A stretch of 64,000 nucleotides of DNA from Halegenticoccus tardaugens (GTDB taxonomy: Archaea; Halobacteriota; Halobacteria; Halobacteriales; Haloferacaceae): the NCBI RefSeq assembly GCF_004116405.1, contig NZ_SDIC01000002.1, forward strand, positions 1 to 64,000. Direction: 5' to 3'. The notes under the pieces were generated by a model that worked only from the letters and a program-made list of their open reading frames with translations, was not told the DNA's origin and did not search any database. The translations under genes and the position numbers were made by a program. This document shows, one piece after another, positions 16,918-25,399 of the stretch. Positions within the stretch are counted from its first letter, which is position 1; the number at the start of each line of letters is the position of its first letter.

Positions 16918-18198
16918 ATGGGGATCACTCGATGGATAGACCGTGTCGGGTTCGTCAGCACTTCCGGAGGGATTCTTGCCTCTGGATTCCTCCAGGGGCT
17001 CGGCGTCCTCTCCGTCAGAATTGAACTTGCGTCGATCGTTCTCGTAGTCATCCTCTTCCACGCAGTTCTTTCAAGCATCTCGATCACGGCATTCGTCGGT
17101 GTGTCTGGACTGCTCTTCGGCGTAAAACTGGGCCTTGACGGACGCTCGCCGACGGTCCAGACTGAAGGAGGGACTGTCGCAGCGATCGTACCGGTCTACC
17201 AGGACGTCCAGGCACTCTCCCGGAGCATCCAGGGACTGCTCGCCTCAACGTATGATGACCTGTCAGTGTATATCGTCTGCGAACCGGACGACCACGCAAG
17301 CCAGCGACGAGCCCGCGAGTTCGCCGACCACGACCGAGTCCACGTCCTCGTCAACGTGACCGACCCAGGGTCGAAAGCAAGCGCGATCAACCATGCTATC
17401 AATCAGACCGCCAGCGAGTACGTCGCAGTCTTCGACGCGGACGAATGCATCCACCCATCGTTCGTCGGGCACGCGGTGTCTCACCTCGACAGGTACGATA
17501 TCGTCCAAGGCCGGACCGTCCCAGAGCCGACAGGCGCGGTCGAATCTGTCGCGTACTACGAGTCGATATTGCTGAGTTACGTGGGCCGCCGTCTGCTCTA
17601 CCTACTCACGGCCTTCCGGATTGCGAGTAGTCGGGCAGTTGTCATGCGCCGGTCGGCCTTCGAACGGGTCGGTGGGTACGATCCGGAGATGCTTACCGAG
17701 GACTTCGAGTTCGCGTACCGGTGCTACCAGCATCGCTTATCGGTGCGCGAGACGCTCGCGTACCCGTCGCGGATTGAAGCCGCACACTCTCTCCGGGACT
17801 GGTGGGGTCAGCGCAAACGCTGGATGACGGGGTACGTGCAGGTGTTCCACCGTCTCGTAGCTGAGATCAATCCGTTCGACTCCCGGAGCGTGCTGAGCAC
17901 GGCAGTCTGTGCGGGGACAATCGTTGGAAACGTGCTGATGCTGTCGCTGCTCTCGAAGTTTCTGGTGTTGCTGGTCGTGGAGGCTGAGGCCTGGTTTCTG
18001 CCGCCGATTGGCGCCGTGGGTGCCGTCGCGCTTACGGTCCATCTCTCCGACATTCGCCGGGTCGGGTTGTCCCGTCCTGGGGTGTACTGGCTGGTGATCC
18101 CGGCACTTTTCCCGTTGTACGGGCTGACGATGGTCAAGGCAGTCTTCGAATATTTGTTTACGTGGGATGGTTCGTGGTATTCTGTTGAGAAAGGGTAG
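16918..18198 (+). CDS. Membrane GT2-family glycosyltransferase
   Basis: 426 residues from ATG 16918, about 25 bases after a TATA-like ttataggac; longer in-frame starts reach back into IS sequence and are rejected. Two or three helices precede the catalytic domain, which begins AAIVPVYQDVQALSRSI. The DxD-type motif is VAVFDADE, the acceptor-site acidic motif is LTEDFEFAYRC, and QRKRWMTG is the Q-x-x-R-W motif of processive synthases. C-terminal helices follow (LLSKFLVLLVV; YWLVIPALFPLYGLT). It would make or extend a surface polysaccharide using nucleotide sugar on the cytoplasmic side. Confidence 0.87.
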   Translation: MGITRWIDRVGFVSTSGGILASGFLQGLGVLSVRIELASIVLVVILFHAVLSSISITAFVGVSGLLFGVKLGLDGRSPTVQTEGGTVAAIVPVYQDVQALSRSIQGLLASTYDDLSVYIVCEPDDHASQRRAREFADHDRVHVLVNVTDPGSKASAINHAINQTASEYVAVFDADECIHPSFVGHAVSHLDRYDIVQGRTVPEPTGAVESVAYYESILLSYVGRRLLYLLTAFRIASSRAVVMRRSAFERVGGYDPEMLTEDFEFAYRCYQHRLSVRETLAYPSRIEAAHSLRDWWGQRKRWMTGYVQVFHRLVAEINPFDSRSVLSTAVCAGTIVGNVLMLSLLSKFLVLLVVEAEAWFLPPIGAVGAVALTVHLSDIRRVGLSRPGVYWLVIPALFPLYGLTMVKAVFEYLFTWDGSWYSVEKG

Positions 18199-18320
18199 CG
18201 TTAGTTGGCCTGGTCCGATCGGGTCAGGCAAGAGTGACCTCCTCCACACCCTAAAGGGCGTGGCATCCCACCATGGGATCTCGGCCAGTGACCTTCGAGG
18301 TGTTACGTGGAAACAGGCGC

Positions 18321-18356
18321 AAAGCCTCGCCCTTCAGGGCGGGGAGGATGTCAACT
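18321..18356 (+). repeat. IS200/IS605-type right-end scar
   Basis: Sequence gcctcgcccttcagggcgggg followed by aggatgtcaac: the subterminal hairpin plus aggatgtcaa tail that recurs through this window. No tnpB reading frame accompanies it. Confidence 0.6.
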
Positions 18357-18478
18357 ATGGGGATTGCTGTCGGACTCGCCCTCGGTGCAGGCATTGAAGC
18401 TGGGTGGCCTCACAAAGACCAGTCGTAAGTCGGTCGCTGTTCAGTGGGGCACCAATCGCACCGTGAATTGACTCATTC

Positions 18479-18660
18479 GGCTCTGTTGAAACCCTCAGCC
18501 GATGACAGACTCGGCACACGAGATACAGTTCAAGGGCATATCGACGCCCCGACCCGAGTGAGCGTAAGGAGAGCCTGGGACCGATCCCGCCCGACTTAGC
18601 AGACGGGGTCGGTTTAATGTCGCGACGAAACTCCCCGCCACGCTTCCCCCGCCAACGAAG
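18479..18660 (+). mobile_element. IS fragment with GGCTCTGTTGAAACC end
   Basis: GGCTCTGTTGAAACCCTC at 18479 matches the right inverted repeat of the MITE at 21865-21989 (read in reverse). No partner end is visible downstream, so this is a one-ended remnant. The following 160 bases hold a short frame MTDSAHEIQFKGIS ending in a stop after 19 codons, and no gene I can name. Confidence 0.45.
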
Positions 18661-18696
18661 CCTATTTGCGCATCCCTCACCTAGTTTCCTTGGGCT

Positions 18697-19143
18697 ATGG
18701 CGATCAAGCGGATGGACAACGTCCTCATCGTGGTCGAGGACCTCGAAACTGCGAAGGCGTTCTTCACGGAGCTCGGCATGCAGTTGGAGGGCGAGACGCG
18801 CGTCGAGGGAGAATGGGCGGATCGCGTCGTGGGCCTCAAGAACGTCCAGAGCGACATCGCCATGATGCGGACCCCCGATGGCCACAGCCGCGTCGAGCTC
18901 TCGAAGTTCATCACGCCCACGGCCACCCGCGACGGATCCGAGGAACCGGCGGTGAACACCCTGGGGATCCGCCGCATCATGTTCACCGTCGACGACATCG
19001 ACGAAGTCCTTGCCCGCCTCCGCTCCCACGGGGCCGAACTCGTGGGCGAAGTCGCCCAGTACGAAGACGTGTACCGCCTCTGCTTCGTGCGCGGCCCCGA
19101 AGGTATCATCGTCGGGTTGGCCGAGGAGCTCGACGGAGCCTAG
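18697..19143 (+). CDS. VOC-family (glyoxalase/dioxygenase-fold) protein
   Basis: 148 residues. The chain shows paired beta-alpha-beta-beta-beta modules: MDNVLIVVEDLETAKAFFTELG, then VELSKFITP and RIMFTVDDIDEVLARLRSHG, ending CFVRGPEGIIVGLAEEL. This is the vicinal-oxygen-chelate fold of glyoxalase I, fosfomycin-resistance and bleomycin-resistance proteins. The exact ligand is unknown. The gene stands between IS scars on both sides (18321-18660 and 19330-19697), which suggests transfer or mobilisation. Fold is secure, function is not. Confidence 0.85.
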   Translation: MAIKRMDNVLIVVEDLETAKAFFTELGMQLEGETRVEGEWADRVVGLKNVQSDIAMMRTPDGHSRVELSKFITPTATRDGSEEPAVNTLGIRRIMFTVDDIDEVLARLRSHGAELVGEVAQYEDVYRLCFVRGPEGIIVGLAEELDGA

Positions 19144-19329
19144 CGGATCGCTCCCACGCTCTTGGCGGTCACCGTTTTGAGCCCGGGCATCCCCGGGAAT
19201 CAGGACCAGCCGGAAACAGAGCGATTTGTCGCCGGTCCCAATCGGGAAAGCCGCCTTTCCCGCGACGAGCCGTTCCGAAACCCGGGTTAGCCGTTCCAGA
19301 GTGGGGGTCGTCCGGCGGATTTAGCTTTA

Positions 19330-19697
19330 ATCGAGGGCGCTACGCCCCCTTCCTCAGCGAGCGGCGAAGCCGCGAGCAGGGAGGGGATACAGCGCCCGCA
19401 TAGTTCACGTTCACTGTCTGCGGCAACTTTACTACCCGCGCGGTCGAAGCAGGTAGTACGATGCTCACCACGCTCCCGGCGGTGTTCAAGCGCGACAATA
19501 AGCGCGCACCGTCGGGTATGGCCGAGTGTCCATTTGGTAGGAGTGGGACACTCCGAACCACCCGTAACGGGAAGTCGCCTGCGGAGTCTGGAACCACTGT
19601 GCCCACGCCGGGTGCAAGTTTCGACACAGAAACAGGAAGCCCCGACCTCAACAAGCGAGGGCCGGGGAGGCCTGAGTGCGGTAGGTCGGAGTAGTTC
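19330..19697 (+). repeat. Diverged tnpB-3'-end repeat
   Basis: Starts with stems gagggcgctacgccc and gagcggcgaagccgcgag, then ATAGTTCAC at about 19397. It continues with a coding relic reading AESGTTVPTPGASFDTETGSP, as in haloarchaeal TnpB C-termini, and ends ggagtagttcac near 19697. A stem GAGTGTCC...GGACACTC lies at 19524-19555. It shares order and several hairpins with the repeats at 2339 and 60441, but the bases differ widely. The 183 bases between the VOC gene and this unit hold no gene. Confidence 0.55.
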
Positions 19698-19752
19698 ACA
19701 GTGGTATACGGCGAGGTAGTGGTCTCACCGTCGTGTAACTCGCTGGATTTAA

Positions 19753-21096
19753 TTACTGCCTCTCGGCGAGTCGAGGAGCAACATTCTTGAATGCTTCGAG
19801 GTGCTCACTGATGTGTTTTTCTTCGTGTTGAATGCTAATTGTCCACTGCTGTGAGGCATGATGTGGATGAGGTAAGACGCCCTGGTTGAGCATTGCAAAC
19901 CAGTAGTTCTCATGGAACTCTGGATCAATATGTTCGAGGTAATCACGATAATTGTCGATCCGCTCGTCGGTGAAGTGAACAATACCCTGCGAATTAACGT
20001 TTTTGACATGGCCAGTGATCCCAGTATCGGCCATGATATCTTCGTAGCCTGCAGCGAGTTTCTCACCCAGATCATTTACGTGCTGATATGCACTCTCAGT
20101 AAGAACATCTCGGAGAACGGTCGTAACTGCCCGCAAAACCAGCGGATTCCCGTTGTACGTCCCGTAGTGGGCCGCCCCGTCTTCGATCGTCCTCATAATT
20201 TCTTCCCGCCCACCAAAAGCTCCAACAGGGAAATTTCCCCCAATACTCTTGGCCAGTGTAACGAGATCAGGTTTAACGCCATAGTATTCTGCAGCGCCGC
20301 CTGGAGCGACTTTGACTCCTGTCTTTACTTCGTCAAAGATGTAGGCGACGCCGTACTCATCACAGAGTTCACGGAGACCTTGCAAGAATTCCTGATACGG
20401 TTGAGTGACGCCGACGTTCATTACGATTGGTTCAACGATCAGTGCTCCAATCTCATTCATATGTTCTCGCATAATTGTCTCAACGCCGTCAAGATCGTTC
20501 CACGGCGCGATTTCGACCGTTTCTGCAATCTCCTCCGGAATACCCTCACTCTCGATTACTTTCGCCGGACGATCTGGGTGTCCGAGTTTCCCCTCTGGTG
20601 TGGACTTACTAATTAATACAGCGTCGTGGACCCCATGATACGATCCTTCGATTTTCAATAATTTATTTTTCCCGGTATAGGCCCGAGCGATTCGGATCGC
20701 ATGCATCGTGCTTTCAGTGCCACTGTTCGTAAAACGGATGAGGTCCATCGCATCCCATCGCTTTTTAAGTTCAGTAGCTGCTTCTGCAAGAAGATCGTGA
20801 GGATGAGTAAATAGAGTTCCGTCGTCGAGCTGGTTTTTCACCGCCTCAGTGACCACAGGGTGGGTATGTCCAACCATCCCCGCCCCGTTGTTCATATCAA
20901 AATCTATATAAACATTCCCGTCGATATCATGAAGATACACCCCCTCTGCTCGGTCAATCACGAACGGATGAGGATCCCATGCGCGATACGTGCTCGCCAC
21001 ACCTGCTGGGACGTGTTTCTGGAGCTCTTCATACCGTTCCTTACTCGTCGTCGTTCGATCAACGTACTCTGATTCGAGATTGTCCCAAATCATCAT
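19753..21096 (-). CDS. Class III aminotransferase (GSA-aminomutase-like)
   Basis: 447 residues. PLP-fold landmarks: DFDMNNGAGMVGHTHP, TNSGTESTMHAIRIARAYTG, then YHGVHD, VAYIFDEVKTGV (Asp contacting PLP nitrogen) and the Schiff-base Lys in LVTLAKSIGGNFPVGAFGG. It resembles glutamate-1-semialdehyde aminomutase, but the context (transporter and dehydrogenases) suggests an omega-aminotransferase of a catabolic pathway rather than haem synthesis. Codon use is noticeably more A/T-rich than in most of the window, a possible sign of transfer. Substrate unknown. Confidence 0.85.
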   Translation of the reverse strand: MMIWDNLESEYVDRTTTSKERYEELQKHVPAGVASTYRAWDPHPFVIDRAEGVYLHDIDGNVYIDFDMNNGAGMVGHTHPVVTEAVKNQLDDGTLFTHPHDLLAEAATELKKRWDAMDLIRFTNSGTESTMHAIRIARAYTGKNKLLKIEGSYHGVHDAVLISKSTPEGKLGHPDRPAKVIESEGIPEEIAETVEIAPWNDLDGVETIMREHMNEIGALIVEPIVMNVGVTQPYQEFLQGLRELCDEYGVAYIFDEVKTGVKVAPGGAAEYYGVKPDLVTLAKSIGGNFPVGAFGGREEIMRTIEDGAAHYGTYNGNPLVLRAVTTVLRDVLTESAYQHVNDLGEKLAAGYEDIMADTGITGHVKNVNSQGIVHFTDERIDNYRDYLEHIDPEFHENYWFAMLNQGVLPHPHHASQQWTISIQHEEKHISEHLEAFKNVAPRLAERQ

Positions 21097-21856
21097 GGAT
21101 CAACTGCTCGTTTGGACCGTGATAAATATTTATTCTAAATTCAAAGACGAGGTGTTTTTATAGAATTTGATCCATACCTTGCCCGTGATTTTTGTCGGCC
21201 GTATCGGTCCGTATGGCAATTCCTCACTTACCGTCCTCCAAAAGAACAAGTCAAGGTCTCAGCTTTTCCTTATCATGTTCAGCTTTCACATTGTCTCTAA
21301 TTATATTCACCCCAAGAATAACTGAGAACTAGTCTGATACTCAATGTGCTGAATGTCTGGTGACGGCTGTGCCAGTACTCGTTATACGGAAAGATGCTTT
21401 TCGGTACTATACGAATGCGAGGGTTGTGCCAATAGCCCAATTCATGACAGATGTCTCTTTTGATCCTGCTTTGGCTCTTTATGATAGTCTATATAGAGGT
21501 TTCTCTCGCACTCCGGAGAACCGAACAGTCGAGAGTACCTCGACCATCCCAAGACCCAGCGCGACGACGTGGGTACGATCACCGTCATGGTCGTCTAATC
21601 AACACCGCGATCGAGACGAGAAGTGCCATCATCCTCAATAATTGTCAGCACCCGATGTTCCATTCTGGTGATAGCCGTTGGTCTCTAAAACGGGACTTAA
21701 AAGTGGTATACTAAACTTTCGCACCCAACACGTATCCAAATCATTTGACTAACCCACTCCTACTACTTCGACTTGGCGTGGGTTAGGTGAGCCATCTAAC
21801 TCCATCTCCTCGCCCTGTGGGATGTCTTTTCGTGACTTCTTAGCCCGCCAATATAG

Positions 21857-21997
21857 GCTAGTCAGGCCTTGTTGAAATCATTCGTCGTTGATATTCAAGA
21901 GCGGTTCTCTCTTGGCCGCTTACGATCAAAGTTACAGAAAACAGTTGCTATACGAAATCGCAAGGCGTGAAGAGGGTTTCAACAGAGCCGCTAGTCA
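21857..21997. mobile_element. 125-bp MITE with 8-bp target duplication
   Basis: The body is 21865-21989. The left end GGCCTTGTTGAAATC and the reverse of the right end GGCTCTGTTGAAACC match at 12 of 15 positions. The body is flanked on both sides by the identical octamer GCTAGTCA (21857-21864 and 21990-21997). GGC-starting termini with an 8-bp duplication fit the IS1595 superfamily, known in haloarchaea. No transposase is encoded. The rest of 21097-22077 shows no gene I can support. Confidence 0.75.
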
Positions 21998-22077
21998 CTA
22001 TTCAGCCCACTGGTCAATCCCTCACAATGCCGCTGAGTATCTCCGTGGCTGGTGTCCCTTCTCGGTAATGACCCTTA

Positions 22078-22350
22078 ATGACCCTCTTTGAGCTCAGCAA
22101 CTCCCAGCGAGACCTCCTCACCGTCATCGTCGACCATGACCAGCCTTCCGGCCAACAGCTCAAAACTGACCTCGAAGACGCCCACACCAAGAGATCGACC
22201 ACGGACGAGTCTCCCAACCTCGACGTACTCGTCGACATGTGCTACGTCGAGAAGGGGCAGATCAATCGCCGCACCAATTACTACAAAATCACCGATGAGG
22301 GTCGCACTGCCCTCAGCGAGCGCCGCGAGTGGGAAGACCAGTGGCTCTAG
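22078..22350 (+). CDS. Small winged-helix (PadR/MarR-like) protein
   Basis: 90 residues: ELSNSQRDLLTVIVDHDQPS begins a DNA-binding helix bundle, with NLDVLVDMCYVEKGQINRRT as recognition and wing entry, NYYKITDEGRTAL as the wing, and a short acidic/aromatic tail REWEDQWL. This is the layout of haloarchaeal PadR-like single-domain repressors without a C-terminal dimerisation domain. A broken relative lies at 679-852. It begins near the 3' side of the MITE at 21865 and has no clear partner gene; targets unknown. Confidence 0.7.
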   Translation: MTLFELSNSQRDLLTVIVDHDQPSGQQLKTDLEDAHTKRSTTDESPNLDVLVDMCYVEKGQINRRTNYYKITDEGRTALSERREWEDQWL

Positions 22351-22649
22351 AACACAGCTTTCGCCTAACACCAAAGCCACACTCCACTTCTGGTGAGACG
22401 TTCAAGTGATCATGACCCAGATGAGCCTCTACGGCTGATCGTCCGTGGGCAGTGGTGTGTCTTCGTCCTATTCAGTGTGCCACGAGCAGGTGCAAGCTCA
22501 GAATCGATGGTAAGAGGTATGGTGCGTAGCCCTCGATCTTCAGAATGACCAATTTATACAAATTAGCCACACTTAATTACTGTAAACGATCTCGGCGATT
22601 TTTTAGTCTCGGAAGAATTTGTGAGACTAATCCATTGAAGGTGATTCGG

Positions 22650-22805
22650 ATGAATGTGCTTTCTTGGATGGAAACGGCGGTGAGCAAGATTCGCCACCAA
22701 GAGGAACTCTTCTATGAATGCCGAGTATGTGGAACTACCCTCAAGGCGACTCATGAGCAGTGTGCCCACTGTGGGTCAAAAGAGATTGTTGAATACGACA
22801 TTTAG
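22650..22805 (+). CDS. Small zinc-ribbon protein
   Basis: 51 residues from ATG 22650; longer in-frame starts reach into poor sequence. A short helix is followed by a zinc ribbon with four Cys: YECRVCGTTL and QCAHCGSKEIVEYDI. It likely binds one Zn ion. A related but Cys-deficient copy is found at 46219-46371 on the other strand. Function unknown; small zinc-finger proteins are numerous in haloarchaea. Bases 22351-22649 hold no other gene. Confidence 0.65.
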   Translation: MNVLSWMETAVSKIRHQEELFYECRVCGTTLKATHEQCAHCGSKEIVEYDI

Positions 22806-22933
22806 CCAAAAAGATGAAGGAAATGGGTGTATTCAAGGTATGTGACACTAGACCATAGTATCATTTTCTAACTATAATTGTATTTAAGAAACTTTTATTC
22901 AGGTTTAGAGGTGTCCTCTCACAGGGCTAGTCA

Positions 22934-23107
22934 ATGACAATCATACAAGTCACCGTCGTACACGTACTGACCCTCACGACGATCCTGTACTTCGTCACAG
23001 TCGCGTTCTGGATCCTCAAAATGGAGGACTTCCTAAAAACACGCGAGAGAGGTTACGAAACCAGAACGCAGCCTGAAAGCGTTCAGGAGACGGAGGAAGG
23101 CATCTAA
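22934..23107 (+). CDS. One-TM small subunit of a sodium/solute symporter
   Basis: 57 residues. One hydrophobic helix, VVHVLTLTTILYFVTVAFWI, is followed by a charged cytoplasmic tail rich in Glu. The stop overlaps the start of the symporter gene (TAATG), a strong sign of coupling. Many bacterial SSS carriers are preceded by a small membrane protein (as YhdT precedes PanF); this looks like an archaeal counterpart, although I see no sequence motif proving homology. Confidence 0.7.
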   Translation: MTIIQVTVVHVLTLTTILYFVTVAFWILKMEDFLKTRERGYETRTQPESVQETEEGI

Positions 23108-24708
23108 TGGTTCCTCTACAGAATGAAGTCGGGGAAGCAGTCGTCACGTATGGTTGGTACTTCTTGGCCGCGTACGTTATGCTGATCTTGGGGCTGGGAT
23201 ACATGGGATACAAGAAGACAGACTCACAGGATGACTATGCGACGGCCCGCGGCGGCTACGGCTTCTTGGCGCTGGCTCTGGCGTACGCGGCGACAGTCGC
23301 CAGTGGCTCAACTTTCATGGGCATACCTGGCATGGCCTATGATATGGGGTTCAAGGCAGGGTATTATGCGATGATTTACCCCATTGGCATCTACTTCGGG
23401 ATGCTCTTCGTCGCACGAATCACGAAGAAGGTCGGCGACAGGTTCGGATCGCAGTCCGTGCCCGACTTCCTCGGCGATCGGTTTCAGAGCCCGTTGCTCC
23501 GATTGCTGGCGGCACTGCTGTCGCTGTTCCTCCTGTTTTACATAATGTCGCAAGTCGTCGCTGCCGGTTGGATGTTCGACGCGATCCTCGGCGTTCCTTA
23601 CGACGTAGGCATCTGGCTGGCCGGCCTTCTCCTGTTGCTCTACCTGACGCTCGGCGGGTCACACGCCGACATCCTCACCGACGCCGTACAGGGCGCAATC
23701 ATGATCGGGGTTATGGCGCTCATCGTGGTTATGTTTGTCGTCGGGTGGGGATTTGACGGCGGCGCCGGAGCGGTCAACGCCGCCTTGGAATCCGACCAGC
23801 AGTGGTCCACCCACACGAACCCCGACAACCCTATCTTCGCGAGCTGGTGGGTCATCTTCCTCCTGTTCATTGCCCACATCGGTTTTACCGTGCAGCCTCA
23901 TCTTGGGAACAAGTTCTTCGCGATCAAGGGCACCCAGTACATGAAGAAGTTCATGACAGTCGCTGCAATCGTTGGAATGGCGCTGCCGCTCATGTTCCTC
24001 GGCGGGGTCCTAGGCGCCGCACAGGGACTTCAACTGGAGAATCCAGACGCCGTCATCCCAATGCTGTTCATCGAGACTCTGCCACCGATCGTCGCTGCGT
24101 TCCTCGGCGTCGCCATCCTCAGCGCGATCATTTCCACCGCAGACGGGTTGATCATCGCGGTCTCGCAAATCTTTGCGAACGACCTCTACCGCAAAACATA
24201 CGTCCCGTGGAAGGGGGACGATCCAGAGGGCCCGCGAGTTGACCAGCGTACCCTCTGGATCTCTCGTGCGTCGACCGTGATCGTGACACTCGTCGGTGTC
24301 GCGGCGGTCATGACTCCGCCGCAATACCTGTCTGTCTTACTGTGGGTTGGCATTGGGGGAATTATATCGGCTCTCAGCGGCCCTTACTTCATTGGAAATT
24401 TCTGGGAAGACACCTCGAAAACGGCGGCGATAGCTGCCGTCCTCATCGGCTTCGGCGTCTACTTTGTCATCCATTTGGGACCGCAGGCGGGCCTCTACGA
24501 AGGCTGGTACCCGTACAATGAGAACCCGTTCGCTTCAACCGGGATCGGGTTCGTTGTCTCCTGCGTCGTGACGTATCTTGTGAGCCGGTTCACTGATCCG
24601 CTTCCACAGAGCCACCTCGATAAAGTCTTCCGACCCGAACGAGCAACTCAGGCCGACGGTGGTGTCACAGAATCCCAGCCCACTTCGGAGTCGCCTGATA
24701 ACCATTAA
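23107..24708 (+). CDS. Sodium:solute symporter (SSS family)
   Basis: 533 residues, about 13 membrane helices. SSS signatures include the early DDYATARGGYGFLALALAYAA then ASGSTFMGIPGMAYDMGF (sodium/substrate region), TLGGSHADILTDAVQGAIM in TM5-6, and the later LGVAILSAIISTADGLIIAVSQ. Relatives import pantothenate, proline, monocarboxylates or choline. Coupling to the one-TM protein and neighbours encoding aldehyde and alcohol dehydrogenases suggests uptake of a small organic acid or amine that is oxidised in the cell. Substrate not determinable. Confidence 0.9.
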   Translation: MVPLQNEVGEAVVTYGWYFLAAYVMLILGLGYMGYKKTDSQDDYATARGGYGFLALALAYAATVASGSTFMGIPGMAYDMGFKAGYYAMIYPIGIYFGMLFVARITKKVGDRFGSQSVPDFLGDRFQSPLLRLLAALLSLFLLFYIMSQVVAAGWMFDAILGVPYDVGIWLAGLLLLLYLTLGGSHADILTDAVQGAIMIGVMALIVVMFVVGWGFDGGAGAVNAALESDQQWSTHTNPDNPIFASWWVIFLLFIAHIGFTVQPHLGNKFFAIKGTQYMKKFMTVAAIVGMALPLMFLGGVLGAAQGLQLENPDAVIPMLFIETLPPIVAAFLGVAILSAIISTADGLIIAVSQIFANDLYRKTYVPWKGDDPEGPRVDQRTLWISRASTVIVTLVGVAAVMTPPQYLSVLLWVGIGGIISALSGPYFIGNFWEDTSKTAAIAAVLIGFGVYFVIHLGPQAGLYEGWYPYNENPFASTGIGFVVSCVVTYLVSRFTDPLPQSHLDKVFRPERATQADGGVTESQPTSESPDNH

Positions 24709-24736
24709 ATAACTATTTCTTTTCTTTCGCCCTATA

Positions 24737-25330
24737 ATGGAGATCCAGACGTTTGACCCACGCTTGTCCGCCGCGTCCGCCGTTGATCGGACGGATCGTC
24801 TTACGCTAGGGTCGTACCTCCGTGCGAAGGTAGCCACACTAATCGGAATAGAGCATACTCCAAATGCAGTGTCTCCAGTCTACTATCCCGACTATATCGC
24901 CTACACGACCGTTGAGTTGCACCACGTTACTCGAAGCACCCGGACCGTGAAGTTCCTTGTAGGGATCGATGCGGTAACTGGGCGCGTTGGTGAGGTTGAC
25001 ATCGAATTACCGCCGCGCGAGGAGCAAAGCGTCAAGAAGATCTCGGTCATTCCCCCTCGTCTTGATCAAGACGAGGCCGGAGCCAAATGGAGGGAGTGGA
25101 TTCTTCCGTACCTCGATCGTACATATCGACCGATTAAGCGACCGGAGTACACACTCGACCGCGTTGAACTGATCTACGTCCCGTACTGGCTGATCGACTA
25201 TGGGACGCTCGATGAGAGCTTCGTCATTAGTGGTCTCACCAGGCAGGTTGAGAAGGTAGAAGACCTACAGCCCGTGAAGGAATACTACGAGCGGACATTC
25301 ACAGAAACTACCTATGAGCAAGAGCGCTAA
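24737..25330 (+). CDS. Hypothetical protein, unknown family
   Basis: 197 residues, soluble, no signal. It contains beta-rich stretches around residues 45-95 (YYPDYIAYTTVELHHVTRST, KFLVGIDAVTGRVGEVD) and a distinctive aromatic block ELIYVPYWLIDYG near residue 160. PYW-type motifs after paired beta strands occur in proteins of unknown function near transporters; I cannot assign a family. It starts 29 bases after the symporter stop and is probably cotranscribed with it. Confidence 0.6.
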   Translation: MEIQTFDPRLSAASAVDRTDRLTLGSYLRAKVATLIGIEHTPNAVSPVYYPDYIAYTTVELHHVTRSTRTVKFLVGIDAVTGRVGEVDIELPPREEQSVKKISVIPPRLDQDEAGAKWREWILPYLDRTYRPIKRPEYTLDRVELIYVPYWLIDYGTLDESFVISGLTRQVEKVEDLQPVKEYYERTFTETTYEQER

Positions 25331-25399
25331 GGCGGTCGCAACTATTCTACGTCTTCAAGATACCATCCGGGAATAAAGTTAAATCGGTTGTTTGGTAAT

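Noticed and set aside
21360..21714. Two overlapping frames of 87-93 codons upstream of the MITE
   Set aside because: No domain, start context or homologous copy; Arg/Ser-rich shadow-like composition in a gap with other decayed sequence.
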